Origin: Pseudomonas sp. PGPPP3
Lineage (GTDB): Bacteria; Pseudomonadota; Gammaproteobacteria; Pseudomonadales; Pseudomonadaceae
Length of the DNA: 6,825 nt
Reading direction: 5' to 3'
Assembly: GCA_002256055.1 (NCBI GenBank)
Contig: NKIE01000153.1
Coordinates: forward strand, 1 to 6,825
Positions 1-5,747 of this stretch are shown here, piece after piece. A program made the translations under genes and the position numbers. The notes beneath the pieces were generated by a model that was given only the letters and a program-made list of their open reading frames with translations, did not search any database and was not told where the DNA came from. Position 1 is the stretch's first letter, and every line of letters starts with the position of its first letter.

Positions 1-226
1 TGAGCCGCTGTTGGAGCGCAGCTTCATGGCACCTGGCTATCCCTATGTGCCGGCAGTGGCGCTGGCCCTGGCCCTGGTGTGCCTGGCAGCAATGGTTTGG
101 TTTAACTTCACCATCGCCCTGGTATTTGTCGGCTTTATGGCAGTGGGCTTCGTCTACTTCCAGTTCACCTCGCACCACCGTGCAGCCGCAGCCGAAGATG
201 TGCTGCTGACTGGCCAAGCTGTATAA
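1..226 (+). CDS. eat: Ethanolamine permease, C-terminal end (partial)
   Basis: This is the last 74 codons of a gene that begins upstream of the window; the frame is open from base 2 and ends at TAA 224-226. The visible protein has a short periplasmic or loop stretch (FMAPGYPYVP), then two hydrophobic helices separated by only a few residues (about AVALALALVCLAAMVWF and IALVFVGFMAVGFVYFQF), and a polar tail ending in LLTGQAV. This is the usual end of an APC-superfamily amino acid/ethanolamine permease, an inner-membrane importer. The assignment rests on this C-terminal pattern together with the position directly upstream of eutB and eutC, an order well known in Pseudomonas. From the fragment alone another APC permease would be possible. 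The substrate is therefore inferred from context. Confidence 0.8.
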   Translation, partial: EPLLERSFMAPGYPYVPAVALALALVCLAAMVWFNFTIALVFVGFMAVGFVYFQFTSHHRAAAAEDVLLTGQAV

Positions 227-244
227 CAACAGCATGCTGAACCC

Positions 245-275
245 AAGGCCCGGTTCGCCGGGCCTTGTCTTTTCT
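245..275 (+). terminator. Intrinsic terminator or attenuator hairpin between eat and eutB
   Basis: A perfect 9-bp stem, AAGGCCCGG (245-253) and CCGGGCCTT (258-266), closes a TTCG tetraloop (254-257) and is followed by GTCTTTTCT. This is the classic form of a Rho-independent terminator with a stable UUCG loop. It starts 18 bases after the permease stop, just past a 10-bp palindrome CAGCATGCTG (230-239), and its T-tract ends 16 bases before the eutB ATG. No promoter fits between the tail and eutB, so partial read-through or an upstream promoter must supply eutBC mRNA. Confidence 0.75.
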
Positions 276-280
276 GCCAC

Positions 281-285
281 AGGAT
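281..285 (+). promoter_or_regulatory. Ribosome binding site that decides the eutB start
   Basis: AGGAT lies 6-7 bases before ATG 292. The only earlier in-frame start, TTG 265, falls inside the 3' arm of the terminator hairpin and has no Shine-Dalgarno sequence ahead of it. The site therefore supports ATG 292 as the start. Confidence 0.7.
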
Positions 286-291
286 TTCGCC

Positions 292-1686
292 ATGCCTTAT
301 CAGACCACTGTCGGCCATCTGACCTACCGCTTCGCGGACCTCAAGACCCTGCTGGCCAAAGCCAGCCCCGCGCGCTCAGGCGATTACCTCGCAGGCCTGG
401 CCGCCGCTACCTATGAAGAACGCATGGCGGCCAAGATCGCCCTGGCCGACGTGCCACTGACCACCTTCCTTAACGAAGTGCTGATCCCTTACGAGGCCGA
501 TGAAGTCACCCGCCTAATCATCGACCGCCACGACAAAGCCGCCTTCGCCCCCATCAGCCACCTGACGGTTGGCGACCTGCGCGACTGGCTGCTGCTCGAC
601 GCCACCGACAGCCTCACCCTAGCCGCCGTCGCCCCCGGTATCACCCCGGAAATGGCCGCGGCCGTGAGCAAGCTGATGCGCAATCAGGACCTGATTCTGG
701 TGGCCAAGAAGTGCCAGGTGATCAGCCGTTTTCGCAACACCCTCGGCCTGCCCGGCCATCTGGCGGTGCGCCTGCAACCCAACCACCCCACTGACGATGT
801 GCGCGGCATCGCCGCCAGCCTGCTGGATGGCCTACTGTATGGCTCCGGCGACGCCACCGTCGGCATCAACCCGGCCAGCGACTCACTGCCAACCCTGATG
901 CGCCTGTGGCAGATGCTCGACGAGGTACGCCAGCACTTCGACATTCCCATGCAGAGTTGCGTGCTCACCCACGTCACCACGCAGATCCAGGCCATCGAAG
1001 CCGGCGCGCCGATCGATCTGGTGTTCCAATCGATTGCCGGCAGCGAGAAAACCAACAGCAGCTTCGGCGTCAGCCTGAGCATTCTCAAAGAGGCACACGA
1101 GGCCGCCCTGAGCCTTAAGCGCGGCACCGTTGGCGACAACTGCATGTACTTCGAAACCGGCCAAGGCAGCGCCCTGTCGGCCGGCGGCCATCATGGTGTA
1201 GACCAACAAACCTGCGAGGCCCGTGCCTATGCCGTGGCCCGCGAGTTCAAACCGCTGCTGGTCAACACCGTGGTCGGCTTTATCGGTCCGGAATACCTCT
1301 ACGACGGCAAGCAGATCATCCGCGCCGGGCTGGAAGACCACTTCTGCGCCAAACTGCTGGGCCTGCCGATGGGCTGCGACGTCTGCTACACCAACCATGC
1401 CGAAGCCGACCAAGACGACATGGACACCCTGCTGACTCTGCTCGGTGCAGCCGGGATCAACTTCATCATGGGCGTGCCGGGCGCCGACGACGTGATGCTG
1501 AACTACCAGAGCACCTCGTTCCACGACGCCCTGTACCTGCGCAGCGTGCTCGGTCTCAAGCGTGCACCGGAATTCGACGCCTGGCTGACGCGCATGGCCA
1601 TCACCGAACCGTCCGGGCGTCTGCGCGAAATTGGCCGCGGCCATCACCTGCTACAACAACTGCCGCATCTTTCTGGAGCTGCCTGA
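292..1686 (+). CDS. eutB: Ethanolamine ammonia-lyase large (heavy) subunit EutB
   Basis: EutB is the catalytic alpha subunit of ethanolamine ammonia-lyase, a cytoplasmic adenosylcobalamin-dependent radical enzyme that converts ethanolamine to acetaldehyde and ammonia in complex with EutC. From ATG 292 the protein has 464 residues, close to the family's usual 450-465. Residues known to hold substrate in the E. coli enzyme are all present: R160 and Q162 in RLQPNHP, N193 in GINPASDS, E288 in YFETGQGSALSA and D363 in CDVCYTNH; the last two are one residue later than in E. coli. The whole protein reads as a TIM-barrel EutB with no gap or frameshift. It follows the permease and overlaps eutC by one base, indicating an operon. 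No cobalamin riboswitch or EutR gene is visible here. Identification is secure. Confidence 0.97.
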   Translation: MPYQTTVGHLTYRFADLKTLLAKASPARSGDYLAGLAAATYEERMAAKIALADVPLTTFLNEVLIPYEADEVTRLIIDRHDKAAFAPISHLTVGDLRDWLLLDATDSLTLAAVAPGITPEMAAAVSKLMRNQDLILVAKKCQVISRFRNTLGLPGHLAVRLQPNHPTDDVRGIAASLLDGLLYGSGDATVGINPASDSLPTLMRLWQMLDEVRQHFDIPMQSCVLTHVTTQIQAIEAGAPIDLVFQSIAGSEKTNSSFGVSLSILKEAHEAALSLKRGTVGDNCMYFETGQGSALSAGGHHGVDQQTCEARAYAVAREFKPLLVNTVVGFIGPEYLYDGKQIIRAGLEDHFCAKLLGLPMGCDVCYTNHAEADQDDMDTLLTLLGAAGINFIMGVPGADDVMLNYQSTSFHDALYLRSVLGLKRAPEFDAWLTRMAITEPSGRLREIGRGHHLLQQLPHLSGAA

Positions 1687-2444
1687 TGAGCGATCTGACC
1701 CAAAGCAACCCCTGGGATGAGCTGCGCGCTCACACCTCGGCACGCATCGCCCTCGGCCGCGTCGGCTCCAGCCTGCCCACGAGTGAAGTGCTGAAATTCG
1801 GTCTGGCCCACGCCCAGGCCCGTGATGCCGTACACCGCCCACTGGACTTCGCCGGCTTGCGCGAGCAGTTGGACAACGCCGGCTTTCGTACCTTGCAGGT
1901 GTGCAGCGATGCCCCAGACCGGCCCACCTACCTGCTGCGCCCGGACAAAGGCCGACACCTGCAGGATGACTGTTATTCGCGGTTAAGCGCGCAAGCACCC
2001 GCCCCCGAACTGGCCATCGTGATAGCCGACGGTTTGTCCTCGATTGCCGTGCAGCGCCACGCCTTGCCACTGCTGGAGTTGTTTCGCCAGCGCTTCGACA
2101 CCGACTGGGCCAACACCCCGGTGGTGCTAGCAGAACAGGGCCGCGTGGCGATTGGCGACGGCATCGCGGTGGCGTTGCGCGCGCGCCTGGTGATCGTCCT
2201 GATCGGCGAACGACCAGGCCTGACCTCGCCGGACAGCCTTGGCCTGTACCTCAGCTATCAGCCACAAGTGGGGATGATGGACAGCCAGCGCAACTGCATC
2301 TCCAACGTACGCCCCGAGGGCCTGCCCTACGAACTGGCGGCGCATAAACTGGACTACCTGGCGCGCCAGGCCCTGCGCCTGCAATTGTCCGGGGTGGAGC
2401 TAAAAGACGACAGCGACCTGCTGCAGATCAAACAAAGCAACTAA
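1686..2444 (+). CDS. eutC: Ethanolamine ammonia-lyase small (light) subunit EutC
   Basis: EutC is the beta subunit of ethanolamine ammonia-lyase; with EutB it forms the binding cleft for adenosylcobalamin. The 252-residue protein carries family signatures: ARIALGRVGSSLPTSEVLKFGLAHAQARDAVH near residues 18-49 and LIGERPGLTSPDSLGLYLSYQP followed by NCISNVRPEGLPYE in the C-terminal third. It is shorter than E. coli EutC (about 295 residues); the difference is mainly a missing N-terminal extension, which is usual in short eut operons as far as I recall. The ATG overlaps the eutB stop as TGATG, and GGAG at 1675-1678 lies 7 bases before it, so translation is probably coupled to give matched subunit amounts. 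Confidence 0.96.
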   Translation: MSDLTQSNPWDELRAHTSARIALGRVGSSLPTSEVLKFGLAHAQARDAVHRPLDFAGLREQLDNAGFRTLQVCSDAPDRPTYLLRPDKGRHLQDDCYSRLSAQAPAPELAIVIADGLSSIAVQRHALPLLELFRQRFDTDWANTPVVLAEQGRVAIGDGIAVALRARLVIVLIGERPGLTSPDSLGLYLSYQPQVGMMDSQRNCISNVRPEGLPYELAAHKLDYLARQALRLQLSGVELKDDSDLLQIKQSN

Positions 2445-2518
2445 GCCGCCGAACTAAATGCCTGCCACGGCGCTAGGGGCATACACTGGGGCTCAACCTA
2501 ACCTGTGGAGCGTTTCCC

Positions 2519-2686
2519 ATGCCTTGGTACGCCTGGCTCATCATGGCCCTAGCTCTGGGCTCGATTCTCGGCGGCCTGCTGCTGTTGCGCGACAGCGCCG
2601 GCAAGCTACCGCTGACGGAAGAACAACTCAAACGCGTGCACGAACGCAATGCGGAAATGGACGCCAAGGACGCTGAACAGCGCTGA
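2519..2686 (+). CDS. DUF2897-type small membrane protein
   Basis: This 55-residue ORF starts at ATG 2519 with a good ribosome site (GGAG at 2507-2510, 8 bases upstream) and stops at TGA 2684-2686. Residues 3-23 (WYAWLIMALALGSILGGLLLL) form a single hydrophobic helix. The rest is a charged, probably helical tail containing LPLTEEQLKRVHERNAEMDAKD. This MPWYAW... start and TEEQLKR-HERNAE tail match what I remember of the DUF2897 family of Pseudomonas, which has no known function. It is probably a single-pass inner-membrane protein with its tail in the cytoplasm. It lies 74 bases after eutC on the same strand. A TACACT at 2482-2487 could be a -10 box, but I see no good -35, so whether it is co-transcribed with eutBC is open. 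Confidence 0.8.
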   Translation: MPWYAWLIMALALGSILGGLLLLRDSAGKLPLTEEQLKRVHERNAEMDAKDAEQR

Positions 2687-2703
2687 GGCAAGTCCCTACG
2701 GAG

Positions 2704-2757
2704 TAATGGCACGCACCGAGCGCCCCATTAGCACAACAGAGAATTCACTCTCTTTTT
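2704..2757 (+). terminator. Terminator-like region after the eut block
   Basis: Two hairpins in tandem precede a T-tract. The first pairs TAATGG (2704-2709) with CCATTA (2725-2730), and inside it CGC (2712-2714) pairs with GCG (2720-2722) across a small internal loop. The second pairs AGAGA (2738-2742) with TCTCT (2749-2753) around ATTCAC and runs into TTTT (2754-2757). The second stem is AT-rich and weak, so strength is uncertain. The region lies between convergent genes and would end transcripts from the eut/DUF2897 side. Confidence 0.4.
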
Positions 2758-2764
2758 GCAAAGC

Positions 2765-2776
2765 GTCAGATCTGAC
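2765..2776. repeat. Perfect 12-bp palindrome between convergent genes
   Basis: GTCAGATCTGAC is a perfect self-complementary 12-mer, followed directly by a looser dyad, GACTTAGCTCAGTC (2774-2787 region). It lies in the gap between the DUF2897 gene and the convergent GGDEF-EAL gene. No function is evident; it could be part of the converging terminator region or a protein site. Confidence 0.45.
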
Positions 2777-2786
2777 TTAGCTCAGT

Positions 2787-2870
2787 CGCTGCCGAAGCGC
2801 GGTACCAAGGTTGTAAATGTCTAGTGGATCGGTCTAAGTGCGCTGAGTTTCTCTAGACTTCTCGGCAGCG
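2787..2870. repeat. 9-bp inverted repeat spanning the end of the GGDEF-EAL gene
   Basis: CGCTGCCGA (2787-2795) is exactly complementary to TCGGCAGCG (2862-2870), with a 66-base spacer. The right arm lies in the last codons of the - strand gene and the left arm in the convergent intergenic gap. With a two-base insertion the match extends to CGCTGCCGAAG/CTTCTCGGCAGCG. It could fold the 3' end of the - strand mRNA, but the long spacer and lack of a T-tract argue against an ordinary terminator. Confidence 0.35.
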
Positions 2871-5348
2871 TTCCTCGAACTCCTCCAATGGCATCGGTCT
2901 GCCAAATAGGAAGCCTTGGAAGTTCTGGCAACCGTTATCGAGCAGGAACTGGCGCTGCTCAAAGGTCTCGACCCCTTCGGCGATCACCTTGAGCTTGAGT
3001 TTATCGGCAAGGGCGATGATTACCCGAGCGATGTCGGCATTGCCGGGCTCAATGAGCGCGTCGCGGACGAACGACTGGTCGATCTTAAGCTGTTCCAGCG
3101 GGAAGCGATTTAGGTAGCTGAGCGAAGAGTAGCCTGTGCCGAAATCATCCAGTGAAAAGCTTATGCCGTGGCTGCGAAGGCGATTCATCTTGGCGATGAT
3201 GTCTTCAATATTCTTGGCCAGCATACTTTCGGTCAGTTCCAGCTTAAGGCGCTGCGGGTTGGCACCGGTTTCCTGGAGAATGCCAAGCACCTGTTCGACG
3301 AAGGAGTCCTCGTGCATCTGCTGGGTGCAGACATTCACCGCGAGGGTGATATTCGCCAGCTCCGGCTTACTGGCCCAGATGGCGAGTCGTTGGCATGCCT
3401 CACGCAAGACAAATTCGCCAAGCGGCAGGATCAAACCAGTGGCTTCGGCCAGCGGAATAAACTCAGCCGGCGAGACCATGCCGCGGCTTGGGCTGTTCCA
3501 GCGCACCAAAATTTCGCCGCCGATCACCTGCTCGGCGACGTTGACTTGTGGTTGGCAGTAGATCAGTAACTCGCCGCGCTGCAGACCGTCGCGCAGGTCC
3601 TGCTCCAAGGCCACGCGGAGGTCGACGCTGGCCTGCATGCTCGGGTCGAAGAAGCGCAGGGTGTTACGCCCTTCAGCCTTGGCCTGGTACATGGCCACGT
3701 CGGCCTGCTTGAGCAGTTCCTCAAGGCCCGCCGTGTGCTGGCCGAACAGGGCGATGCCAATACTTGGCGTACTGCGGTATGGGCGCTTACTGAGGCTGTA
3801 GGGCCGGTTCAGTTCAGTGAGAATCTTCTGCCCGATCATCTCCGCCTGCAGCGCGGTTTCCTGCGACTCATCGCTAAGGTCTTCGAGCATCACCACGAAC
3901 TCGTCGCCGCCCAGGCGCGCCACGGTGTCGACCTCGCGCACGCTGTCGCTCAGACGTTGCGCCACCTGCTGCAGCAGCTGGTCGCCCATGTCGTGGCCTA
4001 AGGTGTCGTTGAGTGCTTTGAAGTTGTCCAGATCGATGAACAGCAAGGCGCCCTGGCTTTGGTTGCGCGCGCAGCCGAGAAGGGCCTTCCGTAGCTGTTC
4101 CATAAGCAGGTGACGGTTGGGCAGCTCGGTTAGGGCATCGTAATAGGCCAACTGGTGGATGCGTTCCTCTGCCAGCTTGCGTTCCGATAGATCAGTATTG
4201 GTGCCGGAAACGCGTAACGCCTTGCCGTCATCGTCACGCAAGATGAAACCGCGCGACAGCATTGGCACATAGTGACCGTCCCTGTGTCGCAGGCGGAATT
4301 CCAGCTCGAAACTCTGCACGCTGGAACTGAATATACGCGTCAGACTGGCCCCGACCCGCTGTTTATCGTCCGGATGCAGCAGGCTGTCCCACAGGGCAAT
4401 GGTCGATGGCTGCTCTTCGACCTCTAGACTGATCATCTGCCACCAGCGCGGCGAGTAGTACACGCTCTGATTCTGTAGATCCCAGTCCCATGGTGCGTCG
4501 TTGGAGCCCAACAGCACCAGACGCAGACGCTCCTCAGATTTGCGCAGGGCCTGCTCAGTGCGCTTGAGTTCGGTGATCTCCGTGAAGCACACCACCACCT
4601 CAGTGAGCTGACCGCCGTTGTCCAGCACCGGGAAGGCGTTACATAAGGCCCAAACCAAACCGTAGGCATCGTTGCGCTTGATGCCTACGACCAGATTCTG
4701 AATGGGCTGGTGGTCACGCAGTACATGGTTGACTGGGTAATTCTCCAGCACCAACGGAGTGCCATCGGCATTTAGGAACTGCCACTGCGGGTCGATGGCC
4801 TCCAATCCACGCATCTGTTCAAGGGTCAACCCCAGCAGTTGGCAGGCGCGCGCGTTGGCATGGAGGATTTCAGAGTGCGATCCATGTACCACGACGCCAG
4901 CGGGAATATGTTCGATCAGGTCGAGATGGCGCTGTTCGCTTGCCTGCAGTTCAAGTTCAATTTCCTTGCGAATGCTGATGTCGTGCAGGGTTCCCATGCA
5001 GTGGCTGAAAGCACCGGAAGCGGTATGTAGCGATACTAGATGCAGCTCGGCCCAATAAAGTTCGCCATTCGGTCTCTGCTGCAAAAGCTCACCCTGAAAG
5101 TTGGACTGACCGGCCAGGGCTGACAGGAATGCGGCTTGATGCAGGGGCGTACTCAGCGGATGCAACAGGAATTCTGCGGGCTTGCCGATCAGTGCGGCTT
5201 CATTGAACCCGCAGAGATCTAGCAGGGCGGTATTAACCATCACCACTTGTTGCAGGTGGTTGATGATGAACAAGCCCTGAGGCAGCTCTGCCATCAGTGT
5301 CGGCGCGAGTTCTCGCAATGCGTATGATGCGGTCAGATCAGCACTCAT
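2853..5348 (-). CDS. PAS-PAS-PAS-GGDEF-EAL cyclic di-GMP signalling protein
   Basis: This 831-residue protein has no signal peptide or membrane helix, so it is probably a cytoplasmic sensor. Domains in order are PAS1 (about 12-125), PAS2 (about 138-262), PAS3 of the PAS_3 type (about 272-393, with PWDWD and LLHPDD), GGDEF (about 400-565) and EAL (about 575-828). The cyclase half has FIDLDNFK (437-444), an intact GGDEF (480-484) and an RxxD product-inhibition site, REVD, at 471-474, five residues before it. The phosphodiesterase half has EIL in place of EAL (612-614) but keeps the usual metal and catalytic positions: N672, E704 in ELTES, D734-D735 in DDFGTGYSSL, K755, E791 and Q811. It could therefore synthesise c-di-GMP, degrade it, or both. 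The PAS ligand is unknown. The ATG at 5348 has only a weak Shine-Dalgarno (GGCAAG). The stop is TAG. Confidence 0.95.
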   Translation of the reverse strand: MSADLTASYALRELAPTLMAELPQGLFIINHLQQVVMVNTALLDLCGFNEAALIGKPAEFLLHPLSTPLHQAAFLSALAGQSNFQGELLQQRPNGELYWAELHLVSLHTASGAFSHCMGTLHDISIRKEIELELQASEQRHLDLIEHIPAGVVVHGSHSEILHANARACQLLGLTLEQMRGLEAIDPQWQFLNADGTPLVLENYPVNHVLRDHQPIQNLVVGIKRNDAYGLVWALCNAFPVLDNGGQLTEVVVCFTEITELKRTEQALRKSEERLRLVLLGSNDAPWDWDLQNQSVYYSPRWWQMISLEVEEQPSTIALWDSLLHPDDKQRVGASLTRIFSSSVQSFELEFRLRHRDGHYVPMLSRGFILRDDDGKALRVSGTNTDLSERKLAEERIHQLAYYDALTELPNRHLLMEQLRKALLGCARNQSQGALLFIDLDNFKALNDTLGHDMGDQLLQQVAQRLSDSVREVDTVARLGGDEFVVMLEDLSDESQETALQAEMIGQKILTELNRPYSLSKRPYRSTPSIGIALFGQHTAGLEELLKQADVAMYQAKAEGRNTLRFFDPSMQASVDLRVALEQDLRDGLQRGELLIYCQPQVNVAEQVIGGEILVRWNSPSRGMVSPAEFIPLAEATGLILPLGEFVLREACQRLAIWASKPELANITLAVNVCTQQMHEDSFVEQVLGILQETGANPQRLKLELTESMLAKNIEDIIAKMNRLRSHGISFSLDDFGTGYSSLSYLNRFPLEQLKIDQSFVRDALIEPGNADIARVIIALADKLKLKVIAEGVETFEQRQFLLDNGCQNFQGFLFGRPMPLEEFEERCREV

Positions 5349-5379
5349 GGTGTCTTGCCGGTATTCGAAAATCAGAGCA

Positions 5380-5392
5380 GCAGCTTAGCTGC
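5380..5392. promoter_or_regulatory. 13-bp dyad upstream of the GGDEF-EAL gene (possible operator)
   Basis: GCAGCT-T-AGCTGC is a perfect 6+6 inverted repeat around one base, centred about 38 bases upstream of the GGDEF-EAL start codon. Its position fits a regulator site near the promoter or a small hairpin in the mRNA leader. I recognise no specific regulator for this sequence. Confidence 0.35.
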
Positions 5393-5525
5393 GCCTATCG
5401 GATGAGCATAGATTAGTGAGGGGCATCGTTATGATTTTCAGCAGAGAAATGACTAGCCAGGGCAGACGCTCCGCCCGCTGAAATCTGAATCGCCTCGGCT
5501 TTTGTAGGCACTAAATGAGCGCTTT

Positions 5526-5555
5526 TGGCCGGTTTCTGCCTTTTTCAACTGGCCA
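5526..5555. repeat. Hairpin with 9-bp stem in the intergenic region
   Basis: TGGCCGGTT (5526-5534) pairs with AACTGGCCA (5547-5555) through one G-T wobble, around a 12-base pyrimidine-rich loop containing TTTTT. There is no T-tract after the stem on either strand. Its style recalls the dispersed intergenic repeats of some Pseudomonas genomes, but I cannot confirm a family. Confidence 0.45.
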
Positions 5556-5609
5556 CTGTGGATCAGCTGCATCCCTTCAGCGCATGACTGACCACGCTCT
5601 GAATGGCAC

Positions 5610-5694
5610 CCGCTGATATCCATCAACTGCAAACGATGGATCAGTGGCGATGCAATTGGGTGGTCAAATCAGTGCAGTTTGCAGTTTGCTGCAC
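5610..5694. ncRNA. Candidate structured element: two hairpins with complementary loops
   Basis: Hairpin A has CC-G-CTGAT (5610-5617), a two-base AT bulge (5618-5619) and CCATC (5620-5624), pairing with GATGG (5635-5639) and ATCAG-T-GG (5640-5647). This is 13 pairs including one G-T, with loop AACTGCAAAC (5625-5634). Hairpin B pairs GTGCAG (5672-5677) with CTGCAC (5689-5694) around loop TTTGCAGTTTG (5678-5688). Loop A is complementary to bases 5677-5686 (GTTTGCAGTT) over 10 positions, nine of them in loop B. On either strand this could form a kissing-loop RNA. The same sequence is also a pair of inverted 10-bp DNA sites. Transcription and strand are unknown. It could be a leader of the GGDEF-EAL mRNA, a 3' end of the binding-protein mRNA, a small RNA or a DNA element. 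Confidence 0.3.
5674..5687. repeat. Tandem GCAGTTT repeat inside the second hairpin
   Basis: GCAGTTT occurs twice head to tail, followed by GC. One more copy of its core is present in inverted orientation (AACTGC at 5625-5630). The duplication creates the loop that is complementary to the upstream hairpin loop. Confidence 0.5.
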
Positions 5695-5747
5695 GTACTG
5701 CTGCTCAGCTATCCCCTGCGCCTGACCTGAGCCGTAACGCACAGGTA

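Larger units (their letters stand above)
5349..5747. other. 399-bp intergenic region without a gene, rich in inverted repeats
   Basis: No convincing ORF, tRNA, rRNA or CRISPR repeat is visible. The region holds the 5' control region of the GGDEF-EAL gene at its left end, with a 13-bp dyad at 5380-5392. From 5526 to 5732 it has a run of hairpins, listed separately. I could not pick a confident sigma-70 promoter: TATGCT on the - strand (5405-5410) lacks a matching -35. No hairpin is followed by a T-tract on either strand, so none is a textbook terminator for the binding-protein gene. Confidence 0.6.

Noticed and set aside
265..291. TTG at 265 as an upstream start for eutB
   Set aside because: It falls in the 3' arm of the terminator hairpin and has no ribosome site. 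ATG 292 has AGGA at good spacing and gives residue numbering that matches known EutB.
883..1647. 254-codon open frame on the - strand inside eutB
   Set aside because: It lies wholly antisense to a highly conserved eutB. The composition is that of a shadow frame in GC-rich coding DNA and it shows no family motif.
1651..2070. Open frames on the - strand over eutC
   Set aside because: They are rich in Arg/Gly/Ala/Ser, antisense to eutC, and carry no recognisable domain or ribosome site.
2458..2712. 72-79 codon frames overlapping the DUF2897 gene on both strands
   Set aside because: The 55-residue frame at 2519-2686 has a ribosome site, a clear membrane helix and a recognised family pattern; the others have none of these.
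3136..3569. Two overlapping + strand open frames of 133-141 codons
   Set aside because: They are antisense to the conserved EAL domain, and two overlapping frames there are explained by codon bias of the real gene.
5604..5620. Sigma-54 type promoter at TGGCACCCGCTGATA
   Set aside because: The TGGCAC half is present, but the -12 element GC/TTGC is missing at the required spacing.
5600..5745. Integron attC site or transposon end in the repeat-rich gap
   Set aside because: There are complementary repeats, but no clear RYYYAAC/GTTRRRY core pair, no integrase or transposase gene, and no target-site duplication that I can see.
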